From positions 1 to 14,504 of the forward strand of contig CAYSXI010000141.1 in assembly GCA_964434955.1 (NCBI GenBank): DNA of 14,504 nucleotides, written 5' to 3'. Positions 7,181 through 14,263 of the stretch are shown one piece after another (the first letter of the stretch is position 1; every line of letters starts with the position of its first letter). The position numbers were made by a program, and so were the translations under genes. Below the pieces are notes generated by a model. The model was given only the letters and a program-made list of their open reading frames with translations. It had not been told where the DNA came from and ran no database searches. This stretch comes from JANQLU01 sp964434955 (GTDB lineage: Bacteria; Planctomycetota; Planctomycetia; Pirellulales; Pirellulaceae).

Positions 7181-7206
7181 AACGCCCTCAAGCCGGGCGT
7201 TTTTTT
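7181..7206 (+). terminator. Intrinsic terminator of rplM-rpsI
   Basis: AACGCCC (7181-7187) pairs with GGGCGTT (7195-7201) around a seven-base loop and runs into a T tract through 7206. It begins 47 bases after the rpsI stop codon. Confidence 0.9.
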
Positions 7207-7222
7207 ATGCGCATGCCGGATA

Positions 7223-7460
7223 TACAAGCACGAAGCGCAAGCGAGTGGTTCGCCCAAGACAAACGCAATTCAATCAATTCAAGAAATTTCGACTCGCGGC
7301 ACAAAGCTCCTTCGAATACGAAACTTTGAAACGCCTGACCTCGGAACGCCACTTTGGGCGGGTGCGGTGCGTTTGATTCAACGATTTGTCATGAGACGGG
7401 AGTGAGTCGCTCGAATGGGTTTGGGCGGATTGAACCACTCGCTTGCGCTTCGTGCTTGTA
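7223..7460. repeat. Perfect 29-base inverted repeat flanking 180 bases
   Basis: The 29 bases at 7223-7251 (starting TACAAGCACGAAGCGCAAGC, then GAGTGGTTC) reappear exactly as reverse complement at 7432-7460. Beyond the 29 bases the similarity continues on the inner side after a five-base offset (GCCCAA in both). The 180 bases between hold no recognisable gene. No transposase and no obvious target duplication are visible. From memory, this ACAAGCACGAAGCGCAAGCGAGT-like sequence recurs between genes in Rhodopirellula-type genomes. Confidence 0.85.
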
Positions 7461-7508
7461 AGCTTCGTGCTTGTAAGTTTCGTGCTTGTAAGTTTCGTGC
7501 TTGAATGC
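7449..7508. repeat. Four 15-base tandem repeats
   Basis: Units at 7449-7463, 7464-7478, 7479-7493 and 7494-7508 share the core TTCGTGCTTGTAAG with small changes (the fourth reads TTCGTGCTTGAATGC); a fifth partial copy (TTCGCG) follows. The first unit overlaps the right arm of the 29-base inverted repeat, so the array looks like an expansion of that arm's end. Being a multiple of three, it keeps frames open on both strands and produces artificial TSTKL peptide repeats. Confidence 0.9.
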
Positions 7509-7544
7509 TTCGCGTTGCGGGGAACAGGAAAGTCAGGTCCAGGC

Positions 7545-7572
7545 AGGCGGCTGCGGGTAGGCGGTTGCGGGA
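7545..7572. repeat. Two 14-base tandem repeats before the SelD gene 3' end
   Basis: AGGCGGCTGCGGGT (7545-7558) and AGGCGGTTGCGGGA (7559-7572) differ at two positions. They lie 24 bases beyond the stop codon of the minus-strand selD fusion gene. Confidence 0.7.
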
Positions 7573-7596
7573 AGGACGGGAAAAGGAGAAGGTCCT

Positions 7597-9795
7597 TTAC
7601 TCGACGCGAATGCGAACGGCTTCTTTGGAGCCAATAATCTCGCCGACGATCGCCGATGCTTCGAACCCGGCGTCGCGAAGAAATTGGCAAAGATTTTCCG
7701 AGTGATTCGGCGCCGCCGCAATCAAAAGTCCGCCACAAGTTTGCGGATCAAACAGCGCGGCGTAGGCCGCCTTTTTTCGGGATTCCTCGTCCACTTGGAT
7801 GGAAGATTCCACGGAGCGGTTTTCCAGGTTCATCGTGCTTTCGATACCTTGGTCCGTCAATTCCGAGAAGCCCTTAAGGATTGGCACCTTGGCGAGTCGA
7901 AGCGTCGCACTCAGTTGGCTTGCGACCAGCAACTCATGAAGATGGCCCGCGAGACCAAACCCGGTAACATCCGTCATGGATCGAATTGAAAATCGTTTGG
8001 CAACTTCCAGTGCAATTGAGTTGCAGCGAAGCATCGAGGTCTTCATGGCCTGAAACCAGTTGCCGCGACACTTTCCTTCCATCAAAGCTGCAAGCAATGT
8101 CCCGGTTCCCAAAGCCTTGCTGACGATCAGCTGATCACCTTCCGACAAATTGGATTTGAGCAACGGCTCGGTGACCTGGTTGGCCATGACCGTAAAACCC
8201 ATTGCCATTCGCGGACCTTCGATCGAATGGCCGCCGACGATCGACGTTTTCATTCGATTGAATTCTTTGGCGGCGCCGGCCATCATTTCGACCAACACTT
8301 CACGTTGAGCCTTGGGATGCCCAAAAGGGACTTGGGCCATTGTGAGAGCCGCGAAAGGTTGTGCGCCCATCGCATAATTGTCCGAAGAACCGTTCAATGC
8401 CGAGATTTGTCCAAACAAAAACGGATCATCGACGGGAGAAGCAAAAAAGTCCGTGGTGACCGTAACTTCTTCGTCGGGAACCCGGACGATCGCAGCGTCG
8501 TCAGGATGCTCAACACCCACCACAACCTGCTCATTGCCTTGAAAGTCAATCTCGGCCAATGCGGATTCGAGAGAAGCCCCGGATACTTTTCCTCCACAAC
8601 CGACACAACGCATTTGCGGTTCGTCATCGTCCCGGTCAGACATCATCGATGCTTCGTAATTCTGATACATCCTCATGAACTTGAGATCGATATGGTTTTT
8701 CCACCGCCAACACCAATTGCCAACGAAGGATCGCCCCATCCATTCAGCGACCGCTCGCCCGTCACCAAGATTGATCAACTTGAGAAACGACTTTTGCGGT
8801 TGAAAGGGCTCAAGCGGCTTGCCTTGAATCAGGCGGTCGAGATTCTTCCAAAGGATCGGCCCTTGGCGGACCGCAAACACCCCCGCTTTTAGCGTCGGGT
8901 TCTTTTCCAGTGTGCCGGTATCACCGACGGCAAAAATACGTTCGTCATCCAGGGTCTGCAGGGTTTCGCGAGTCAGCAGAAAGCCGCGGTCATCTTTGGA
9001 AACGTCAATTTGATTCAACAGGGGTGCCGCGGTTGCCGACGTCGCCCAGAGAACCAAATCGACTTCAAGCTGCCGGCCATCGGAAAACCGCAATTGATTT
9101 TCCTCGATCGACCTGACACGGTTTCCCGTATGGATTTCTATTCCGGCCTTTTGCAAATGGCGGCGAACTTTTGATTCGGTCGACGGTAAGCAACCGCCGA
9201 CCAGTTGTTCGCTCCCGTTGATCAGGTGGATTTGCGCGTTCAGGTTAGGCCATTCCTGTTTCAATCGTCGATCAAGACAAAATGCGATTTCGGTTCCGCC
9301 AATTCCGGCTCCGACAATCGCAAGCTGAACTTTCGACTTGCCCTTGTTGGCGATCGTTTGAAGACCCGAATTCAAGCGAGACAAAAAAGTCTGCATGGGT
9401 TTGATGCGAAGCAATGGCGCCGATTCGGCAATCTCGACCTCGTGAACGGACGGCACCGAACCGATCCCAATGGATAGCGCGTCATAGCTGAGAGGAGCCC
9501 GGCCCGCAAAGTGAATTTGCCGGTTCACGCGATCAACCGATTGAACGTCGTCGATGATCAAGCGGGCGCCTGACACGGAGCAGAGGCGAACCAAGTCGAT
9601 TTCCATCTGTTCCTGATGGTATTGCCCTGACAAAACCCCCGGCAGCATTCCCGAATAGGTGACCTGAGGAAAATTGGAAATGCAAATAAGTTGGCAATTC
9701 CGAATCGGAGCCATTCGCCACATTTTCAATACGTGAGCATTGGTATGGCCGACTCCAAGCAGGACAATCTTGTTTTTGCCAAGTCGTTTTTGCAT
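7597..9795 (-). CDS. selD: FAD/NAD(P) oxidoreductase-SelD fusion (selenophosphate synthetase)
   Basis: A 732-residue two-part enzyme. Residues 9-380 are a pyridine-nucleotide-disulfide/NDH-2-like flavoprotein of the kind recurrently fused to SelD: FAD-binding VLLGVGHTNAHVLKMW, NAD-binding LAIVGAGIGGTEIAFCL at about 158-174, and ERIFAVGDTG at about 285-294. Residues 396-732 are selenide,water dikinase, which makes selenophosphate from selenide and ATP for selenocysteine or selenouridine. The catalytic loop CVGCGGKVSG holds Cys400 and Lys403, equivalent to E. coli Cys17 and Lys20, so this is the Cys form. DDAAIV, VTTDFF, ALNGSSDNYAMGA, VGGHSIEG, DVTGFGLAGHLHE and DPQTCGGLL are all present, so the domain looks intact. 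The flavoprotein may supply reduced selenium or control redox state; its partner reaction is not established. The ATG at 9795 was chosen over an adjacent TTG at 9798. No Shine-Dalgarno is seen. It is divergent from the DUF6798-type gene. Confidence 0.93.
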   Translation of the reverse strand: MQKRLGKNKIVLLGVGHTNAHVLKMWRMAPIRNCQLICISNFPQVTYSGMLPGVLSGQYHQEQMEIDLVRLCSVSGARLIIDDVQSVDRVNRQIHFAGRAPLSYDALSIGIGSVPSVHEVEIAESAPLLRIKPMQTFLSRLNSGLQTIANKGKSKVQLAIVGAGIGGTEIAFCLDRRLKQEWPNLNAQIHLINGSEQLVGGCLPSTESKVRRHLQKAGIEIHTGNRVRSIEENQLRFSDGRQLEVDLVLWATSATAAPLLNQIDVSKDDRGFLLTRETLQTLDDERIFAVGDTGTLEKNPTLKAGVFAVRQGPILWKNLDRLIQGKPLEPFQPQKSFLKLINLGDGRAVAEWMGRSFVGNWCWRWKNHIDLKFMRMYQNYEASMMSDRDDDEPQMRCVGCGGKVSGASLESALAEIDFQGNEQVVVGVEHPDDAAIVRVPDEEVTVTTDFFASPVDDPFLFGQISALNGSSDNYAMGAQPFAALTMAQVPFGHPKAQREVLVEMMAGAAKEFNRMKTSIVGGHSIEGPRMAMGFTVMANQVTEPLLKSNLSEGDQLIVSKALGTGTLLAALMEGKCRGNWFQAMKTSMLRCNSIALEVAKRFSIRSMTDVTGFGLAGHLHELLVASQLSATLRLAKVPILKGFSELTDQGIESTMNLENRSVESSIQVDEESRKKAAYAALFDPQTCGGLLIAAAPNHSENLCQFLRDAGFEASAIVGEIIGSKEAVRIRVE

Positions 9796-9922
9796 CAAAA
9801 ACTAAATATCTTATTGGGTGCTGTGAATGCCACGCCACATGCGATGATGTAAGAATCGTCGTCAACCGTTCGAGGCCGGCGAGCAACCATCTTAATGTAC
9901 GGCCCAAATTTTCGGGAATCGG

Positions 9923-9932
9923 GTTATGATGG
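9923..9932 (+). promoter_or_regulatory. Candidate -10 element of the DUF6798-type gene
   Basis: TATGAT at 9925-9930 lies 41 bases before the start codon within GTTATGATGG, the same ten bases as upstream of the sulfatase. No recognisable -35 at 16-18 bases. Confidence 0.3.
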
Positions 9933-9971
9933 AAGTTTTCGTGCGATTGTTAACGATTTCGCTGGGAACAC

Positions 9972-11600
9972 ATGTCTTCCGACGATTTGCCGAATTCCAA
10001 ACCGCTCGCGGGCATCCAATGGCTCGCCGGGATCGAACTAGCGCTAATCGTTGCCGTGATCGCAATTTTCGCCGCCGAACCGACACCGGACATTAACGAG
10101 TCGCACTATCTGACCAAGGCAAAGCACTTTTGGGACACCCATTGGTGTGATCGGGATTTGTTTGTTGGATCAAAAGATGCTCATTGGTTTTTCTTTGTTT
10201 GCTTTGGCTGGCTGACGCGTTTGTTTTCGCTTGATGGGTCTGCCTGGATTCTTCGGTTCTTGTCCTGGAGCCTGGTCGCTGTCGGGTGGCTCTACCTGAT
10301 ACGAAGTATTTTCGCCCGCTGGGGGATGGCACTTCTTACCGCGGCAGGAATGCTACTTTCGATTCGCTATTTGCACTTGGCCGGCGAATGGATCGTTGGA
10401 GGTGCCGAAAGCAAGCCATTTGCCTTTGGTCTGGTTTTGTTGGCAATTGGTGGCCTCAATCGTGAACGTTGGTGGCTGGTTTGGTTTTGTCTTGGTCTCG
10501 CATCTGCCTTTCATGTACTCGTTGGTGGTTGGAGCACTTTGGCGGTCTTGCTGACGGTCATTTCAAATTCGACGCTTCGTTCGTCGTGGAAGCAACAACT
10601 CGTTTGGATTGCCTTGGGCGGGGGCGTTGCCTTGGCAGGGTTGATACCAGCTTGGTTTTTGTCGCGCGGCGGTGCGGAAGTCGATGCCGTCGAGGCCAAC
10701 TTGATTTACGTCAGGATGCGGTTGCCCCATCATCTTTACTTTTGGGCCTTCGAAAAGATCCGCTTGACCTGCTTCTTCCTTGGCATCGTTGCCTGGGTGG
10801 CTTTGGCTGCGTCGGGTTGGCGCAATCCCAAAATCCGATGGCTCAATTGGTTTTGCGGGTTCGCTTTTCTTTTTGGGCTGGTTGGCTTATTGCTCAGCGT
10901 TTTTTCGGAACAGGGCAGCGCGCCAATGCAACGCTACGCAAATTCGTTGCTTCGGTTTTATTGGTTTCGGTTGGGCGACGCGGCGCTTGCTTTCGGGTTA
11001 CCTGTTTTACTCGCTGCCAAGCTAGAGAATCTATCGAATGCAAATTGGCAAAAAGGATGGAAGGCATTGGCCGCGGTGGCATTGGCTTGCGGGTTGTACG
11101 CCGATTTCCAACAGCGTTGGAAAGATTCACGTCCAACGGCCGACGCGATTTCGCTCCCGGAGTCGGGGTTGGAATCCGAGGAACAGCAAGCGGAGTGGAA
11201 TCAGGCTCATTTGAACAATTGGAAAAAACTTTGTGCCTGGATTCGAGGTAATACGGAAAACGACGCGCTATTTTTGACGCCGCGCGAGCAGCAGACCTTC
11301 GTCTGGTATGCCCAGCGTGCTCAAGTCGTCTGCTACAAGGACGTTCCGCAAAATGCCGCAGATATGCTTACATGGCGGGAACGCGTGGATACGTTGTTCG
11401 TTCAACGCCCGGTTTGGTATTGGCGCAGCGACGCCGAACTTCTCGAACTCAGCCAGAAATACGAAGTCGATTATTTGGTGATGCCTCAAACCGCATTTCA
11501 CAAGGACCCGGCCTATGACGGTCCGTTTGAGCTCGTTTATCCCGAAGATCGTCAGCAAAACGTCTCGTACGTCGTGTTTCGCGTTCCGAGAAAGCAATAG
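9972..11600 (+). CDS. Polytopic membrane protein, DUF6798-like
   Basis: A 542-residue inner-membrane protein. Hydrophobic segments lie at about residues 18-34, 70-84, 92-112, 117-132, 150-163, 166-200, 208-230, 264-281, 290-311, 330-350 and 364-376, suggesting ten or eleven membrane spans. A soluble C-terminal domain of about 150 residues follows. The first extracytoplasmic loop has the conserved TPDINESHYLTKAKHFWD with DRDLF and DAHW, and the C-terminal domain has LTPREQQTFVWYAQRAQVV. I associate both with the planctomycete DUF6798 family. Topology and acidic first loop recall GT-C glycosyltransferases that use polyprenyl-phosphate sugars; that relation is only inference. The ATG at 9972 is preceded by a weak GGGA. 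It is not clearly in an operon with the genes to its right, since 65 bases or more separate them. Confidence 0.75.
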   Translation: MSSDDLPNSKPLAGIQWLAGIELALIVAVIAIFAAEPTPDINESHYLTKAKHFWDTHWCDRDLFVGSKDAHWFFFVCFGWLTRLFSLDGSAWILRFLSWSLVAVGWLYLIRSIFARWGMALLTAAGMLLSIRYLHLAGEWIVGGAESKPFAFGLVLLAIGGLNRERWWLVWFCLGLASAFHVLVGGWSTLAVLLTVISNSTLRSSWKQQLVWIALGGGVALAGLIPAWFLSRGGAEVDAVEANLIYVRMRLPHHLYFWAFEKIRLTCFFLGIVAWVALAASGWRNPKIRWLNWFCGFAFLFGLVGLLLSVFSEQGSAPMQRYANSLLRFYWFRLGDAALAFGLPVLLAAKLENLSNANWQKGWKALAAVALACGLYADFQQRWKDSRPTADAISLPESGLESEEQQAEWNQAHLNNWKKLCAWIRGNTENDALFLTPREQQTFVWYAQRAQVVCYKDVPQNAADMLTWRERVDTLFVQRPVWYWRSDAELLELSQKYEVDYLVMPQTAFHKDPAYDGPFELVYPEDRQQNVSYVVFRVPRKQ

Positions 11601-11665
11601 CGGAAACCGCAGTCGACCTTGCTAGCGGCCATCTTTCCGAGGAGATAGCTACACGGCGCGCTCGA

Positions 11666-11815
11666 ATGTCAAAATTTGACGATTATCTTAAGTCTCCCAA
11701 ACAGGCTCGACGATATCACTCGAAACGAATTCGTTTTCCGGGCGGGAATTTTGCGCCATGGATGCGATGGGTTGGTGGATCGCACAGAATTTGGTGGACA
11801 CGGAAAAGTAAATGA
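11666..11815 (+). CDS. Possible 49-residue basic, Trp-rich protein coupled to the next gene
   Basis: An ATG at 11666 opens 49 codons whose TGA (11813-11815) overlaps the ATG of the next gene as ATGA, the usual sign of translational coupling. The product begins MSKFDDYLKSPKQARRYHSK and continues into a segment with FAPWMRWVGG and HRIWWTRKSK. It has about 13 Lys/Arg and four Trp, so would be very basic, perhaps RNA- or membrane-surface-binding. CGA and mixed third bases resemble neighbouring genes. No good Shine-Dalgarno is near; GAGGAGA lies about 20 bases upstream. I recognise no family. The overlap could be chance in an otherwise non-coding 200-base gap. Confidence 0.4.
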   Translation: MSKFDDYLKSPKQARRYHSKRIRFPGGNFAPWMRWVGGSHRIWWTRKSK

Positions 11816-12345
11816 TCACGGGAGCATGGAAGCTTTTCTCGCTGTTTCGCGAGACGATTGCCGGGGGGGATACACCAAGGCAAATCGCGTTTGGCGTGGC
11901 GATGGGAATGATGATCGGGCTGATACCGAAGGATTCGCTATTTGTTGCGGTCTTGGGAATCATCCTACTGGTTTCAACGGCCAATCTGTTGTCGGCATTC
12001 GTAACCGGATTTTTGTTTAGCTGGATTGGATTTGCTCTGGATCCGTTGTCCCACTCGCTTGGTAAATGGATATTGACGCAACCAGGTTTGCAATCCACTT
12101 TTGTCGCTTTGTATGAAACTCCGCTGGTGGCTTGGACGCGATTCGAGAACACCATTGTTACCGGCTCAACGGTGATGGCGATCGTGGCATTCTTGCCCGT
12201 CTATTTTTTCGTTTCCTCCATTTGCAAAAAATACGGTCCTGGCATCCACGCGATGCTTTGCCAATACATTGTCTATCGATGGATCTCGGGTGCAGAAGTT
12301 TCGGCGGATTCTAAAACCGGAATGACAGCGGAGGTGGCATCTTGA
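11812..12345 (+). CDS. TIGR03546-like small membrane protein
   Basis: A 177-residue integral membrane protein I place in TIGR03546, related to the DUF2062 group. The N-terminal part RETIAGGDTPRQIAFGVAMG followed by MMIGLIPKDSLF is characteristic. Membrane segments lie at about residues 25-38, 42-73 (probably two) and 118-137. It overlaps the next gene by four bases (TTGA) and, upstream, a possible small gene by four (ATGA). The family is typically encoded next to a TIGR03545 protein, as here, so the two probably act together in the envelope. GGAAAAG at 11802-11808 may serve as a weak ribosome-binding site. The molecular function is unknown; an ion or lipid role would be guesswork. Confidence 0.8.
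   Translation: MITGAWKLFSLFRETIAGGDTPRQIAFGVAMGMMIGLIPKDSLFVAVLGIILLVSTANLLSAFVTGFLFSWIGFALDPLSHSLGKWILTQPGLQSTFVALYETPLVAWTRFENTIVTGSTVMAIVAFLPVYFFVSSICKKYGPGIHAMLCQYIVYRWISGAEVSADSKTGMTAEVAS
12330..12334 (+). promoter_or_regulatory. Ribosome-binding site for the TTG start at 12342
   Basis: GGAGG lies inside the end of the preceding gene, seven bases before TTG at 12342. It is the strongest Shine-Dalgarno seen in the window and supports the unusual start. Confidence 0.75.
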
Positions 12346-14081
12346 TTCGTTGGAAGTACGTCATTCCGAGAGGGTTCCTGATTGGATTGTTTCTTGCATT
12401 CCTTGGAATCGGTGCGAGCCCGGCATTGAAATGGATGATGATTCGATCGGGGCAAAGTGTCACGGGGGCGAGAGTCGACATTCGTGGAATCGACGTCGAT
12501 TGGATGGCAGCAAAGATCACGCTTGAGGATATCGAGTTTGCCAATCCACGTGCGCCGATGGAAAACCTGGTTCAATACCAGGCGGCCGAGCTTGACCTCG
12601 ATGCCACGCGCTTGCTTCACAAGGAATTTGTGGTTGAGAATGCCAAGATTGAAAACATCCAATTCTCGACTCCTCGAATCAAATCGGGCCAGCTAAGCGA
12701 AACCGAAAAAGAATGGCCACCTGTGGTCAAATGGATGTCGGATTCGGCTTCGGCAACCGCAAAACGCGCGGGCAAGCGGTGGCTCAATCAATTTGAATTC
12801 AATGCCAATTCGGCCTTGGAAGATAACCTGGAAACGGTTCGGGTTTCGAGGCGAATTCACGACCAATGGACCGCCCGTTATCGGGCCTATGACGCGCGCG
12901 TCGCAAGCATCAACAAGCAGATCGATGAACTTCGCAAAGTCGTCAAACAGCCGAGCGAAAATCCGCTTCGTGATTTGGAGCGGGTGCAAATTGCGGTGTC
13001 GAAGATTCAATCATTGAATCGGGAAGCGCGAAAGATACGAGATGAAGTCCGCCAAATGGATGATCAAATCCGCGTGGACCGGCAATCGTTACAGGCTGCC
13101 AAGCAGCGCGACGAGGCAAAGATCCGTCAAAGCGCCGAATACTTCACCGTCGACTCGCAGAAAACGACCGAGCTGTTGCTCGGCCAGGAAAAGGCGGATC
13201 AAGTCGCAGAAATCATCGAATGGGTCAACTGGTTTCAACGAACGTTACCCAATCCGGAAAAGGATTTTGTACCTTCCCGACATAGGGGAGAGACAATTGC
13301 ATTTGAAGGACTGGAGCGACGCCCGAAATTTTGGGTCAAGCATTCCGAGATCAGCGGCAAAGGGCAGATCGGCGGCGAGCGTTTTGAATTCAAGGGAACC
13401 GCAAATCACCTCACCAATCAGCCGAAGCTTTGCAAGGATCCCACGCGTATCGATTTGATTACGACCGGTGAGAAAAACATTCGAATCGCGGCGATTCTCG
13501 ACCGCCGAACGGAAACGCCAAAAGACAAAATTCGGTTTCGAATTCAGGACATGGATTTGCCCCAGAGAAAGCTTGGTTCGCCAGGCTCGATGATGGTTCA
13601 AATCTCGCCTTCGAAACTCAAGGCTGACCTCGAGCTGGAGATTGTCGACAATCAGATTCAAGGTGTTTTGCGTTTCGTTCATTCCGGGATCCAAATGGAA
13701 CTGGCGCAACTGGAACGCGAGGTCGGCGGGCCCCAATTGGCTGCCAATGTCAATCGGCAATTGCAGCTGATCGACAACTACACGGTCGAAATTGTCCTTT
13801 CCGGCACTCGCGAAAAACTTTCCACCCAACTGAAATCAAATTTGGGGGATCAAGTCGCCTCCGCTTTTGGCCGGATGGTGAATCAGGCCATCGACGAAAC
13901 AGTCGCGGCACAAAAGAAGAAACTGGCGCAAAAGATGGAAGCCGAATATGCAAACCTGGTTCGGCGGCACCAAACCGAAGTCAAAAAGCTGATGGACAAA
14001 CTCGCCAGCGATGACCGGGCAGTCGCCTCTCTTCAGGATCTGCTGAATCTTTCCTCGCGCAAATGGCCCAAGATTCGGTGA
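12342..14081 (+). CDS. TIGR03545-like AsmA-type envelope protein
   Basis: A 579-residue protein beginning with TTG, overlapping the previous stop as TTGA, with GGAGG seven bases upstream. Residues 11-30 form an N-terminal membrane anchor. Residues 40-110 (GARVDIRGIDVDWMAAKITL, IEFANP, AAELDLDATRLLHKEFVVEN) have the repeating beta pattern of AsmA/DUF748-type proteins. About 160-265 is a charged, heptad-like helical stretch, likely coiled coil. About 315-500 returns to beta-rich sequence, and 515-555 is a second Lys/Glu-rich helix. I assign it to TIGR03545, whose members pair with TIGR03546 genes. AsmA-like proteins are thought to bridge the envelope for lipid transport; applying that here is inference. 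It most likely sits in the periplasm, anchored in the inner membrane. Confidence 0.8.
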   Translation: MIRWKYVIPRGFLIGLFLAFLGIGASPALKWMMIRSGQSVTGARVDIRGIDVDWMAAKITLEDIEFANPRAPMENLVQYQAAELDLDATRLLHKEFVVENAKIENIQFSTPRIKSGQLSETEKEWPPVVKWMSDSASATAKRAGKRWLNQFEFNANSALEDNLETVRVSRRIHDQWTARYRAYDARVASINKQIDELRKVVKQPSENPLRDLERVQIAVSKIQSLNREARKIRDEVRQMDDQIRVDRQSLQAAKQRDEAKIRQSAEYFTVDSQKTTELLLGQEKADQVAEIIEWVNWFQRTLPNPEKDFVPSRHRGETIAFEGLERRPKFWVKHSEISGKGQIGGERFEFKGTANHLTNQPKLCKDPTRIDLITTGEKNIRIAAILDRRTETPKDKIRFRIQDMDLPQRKLGSPGSMMVQISPSKLKADLELEIVDNQIQGVLRFVHSGIQMELAQLEREVGGPQLAANVNRQLQLIDNYTVEIVLSGTREKLSTQLKSNLGDQVASAFGRMVNQAIDETVAAQKKKLAQKMEAEYANLVRRHQTEVKKLMDKLASDDRAVASLQDLLNLSSRKWPKIR

Positions 14082-14154
14082 TCTTCCGGTCGGCCGCAAC
14101 CAATCGAATTGATTCGGCTTGAAGTGCGTCGAGCCAACTCTGTCAGGCTTCCGT

Positions 14155-14184
14155 TTGGCGTTGGCGCGAACATGGCGTTATATT
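14155..14184 (+). promoter_or_regulatory. Candidate promoter of the right-edge gene
   Basis: TTGGCG (14155-14160) and TATATT (14179-14184) are 18 bases apart, 79 bases before the ATG at 14264. A second TTGGCG at 14161-14166 is too close to the -10. The -10 lies in GTTATATTG, similar to GTTATGATGG at two other gene fronts. Confidence 0.35.
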
Positions 14185-14263
14185 GTTGTGTCATCTGACG
14201 CAAGGATCATTGCAACCGGCGTTCCTATTATTTTACCGACTACGCCCCGCATGTTTTTTGAAG

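Noticed and set aside
7449..7508. CRISPR array
   Set aside because: The 15-base units are directly adjacent, with no spacers, and no cas genes are present.
7274..7738. Minus-strand frame with repeated TSTKL peptides
   Set aside because: The repeats come from the 15-base DNA array, which keeps frames open because it is a multiple of three. The rest is antisense repeat DNA and out-of-frame selD sequence.
8590..8610. Selenocysteine codon in SelD
   Set aside because: The catalytic position is an ordinary cysteine codon and there is no in-frame UGA.
10469..11251. 260-codon plus-strand frame inside the DUF6798-type gene
   Set aside because: It is a shadow of the real gene in another frame; its translation is Arg/Cys-rich and family-less, while the main frame has clean membrane segments.
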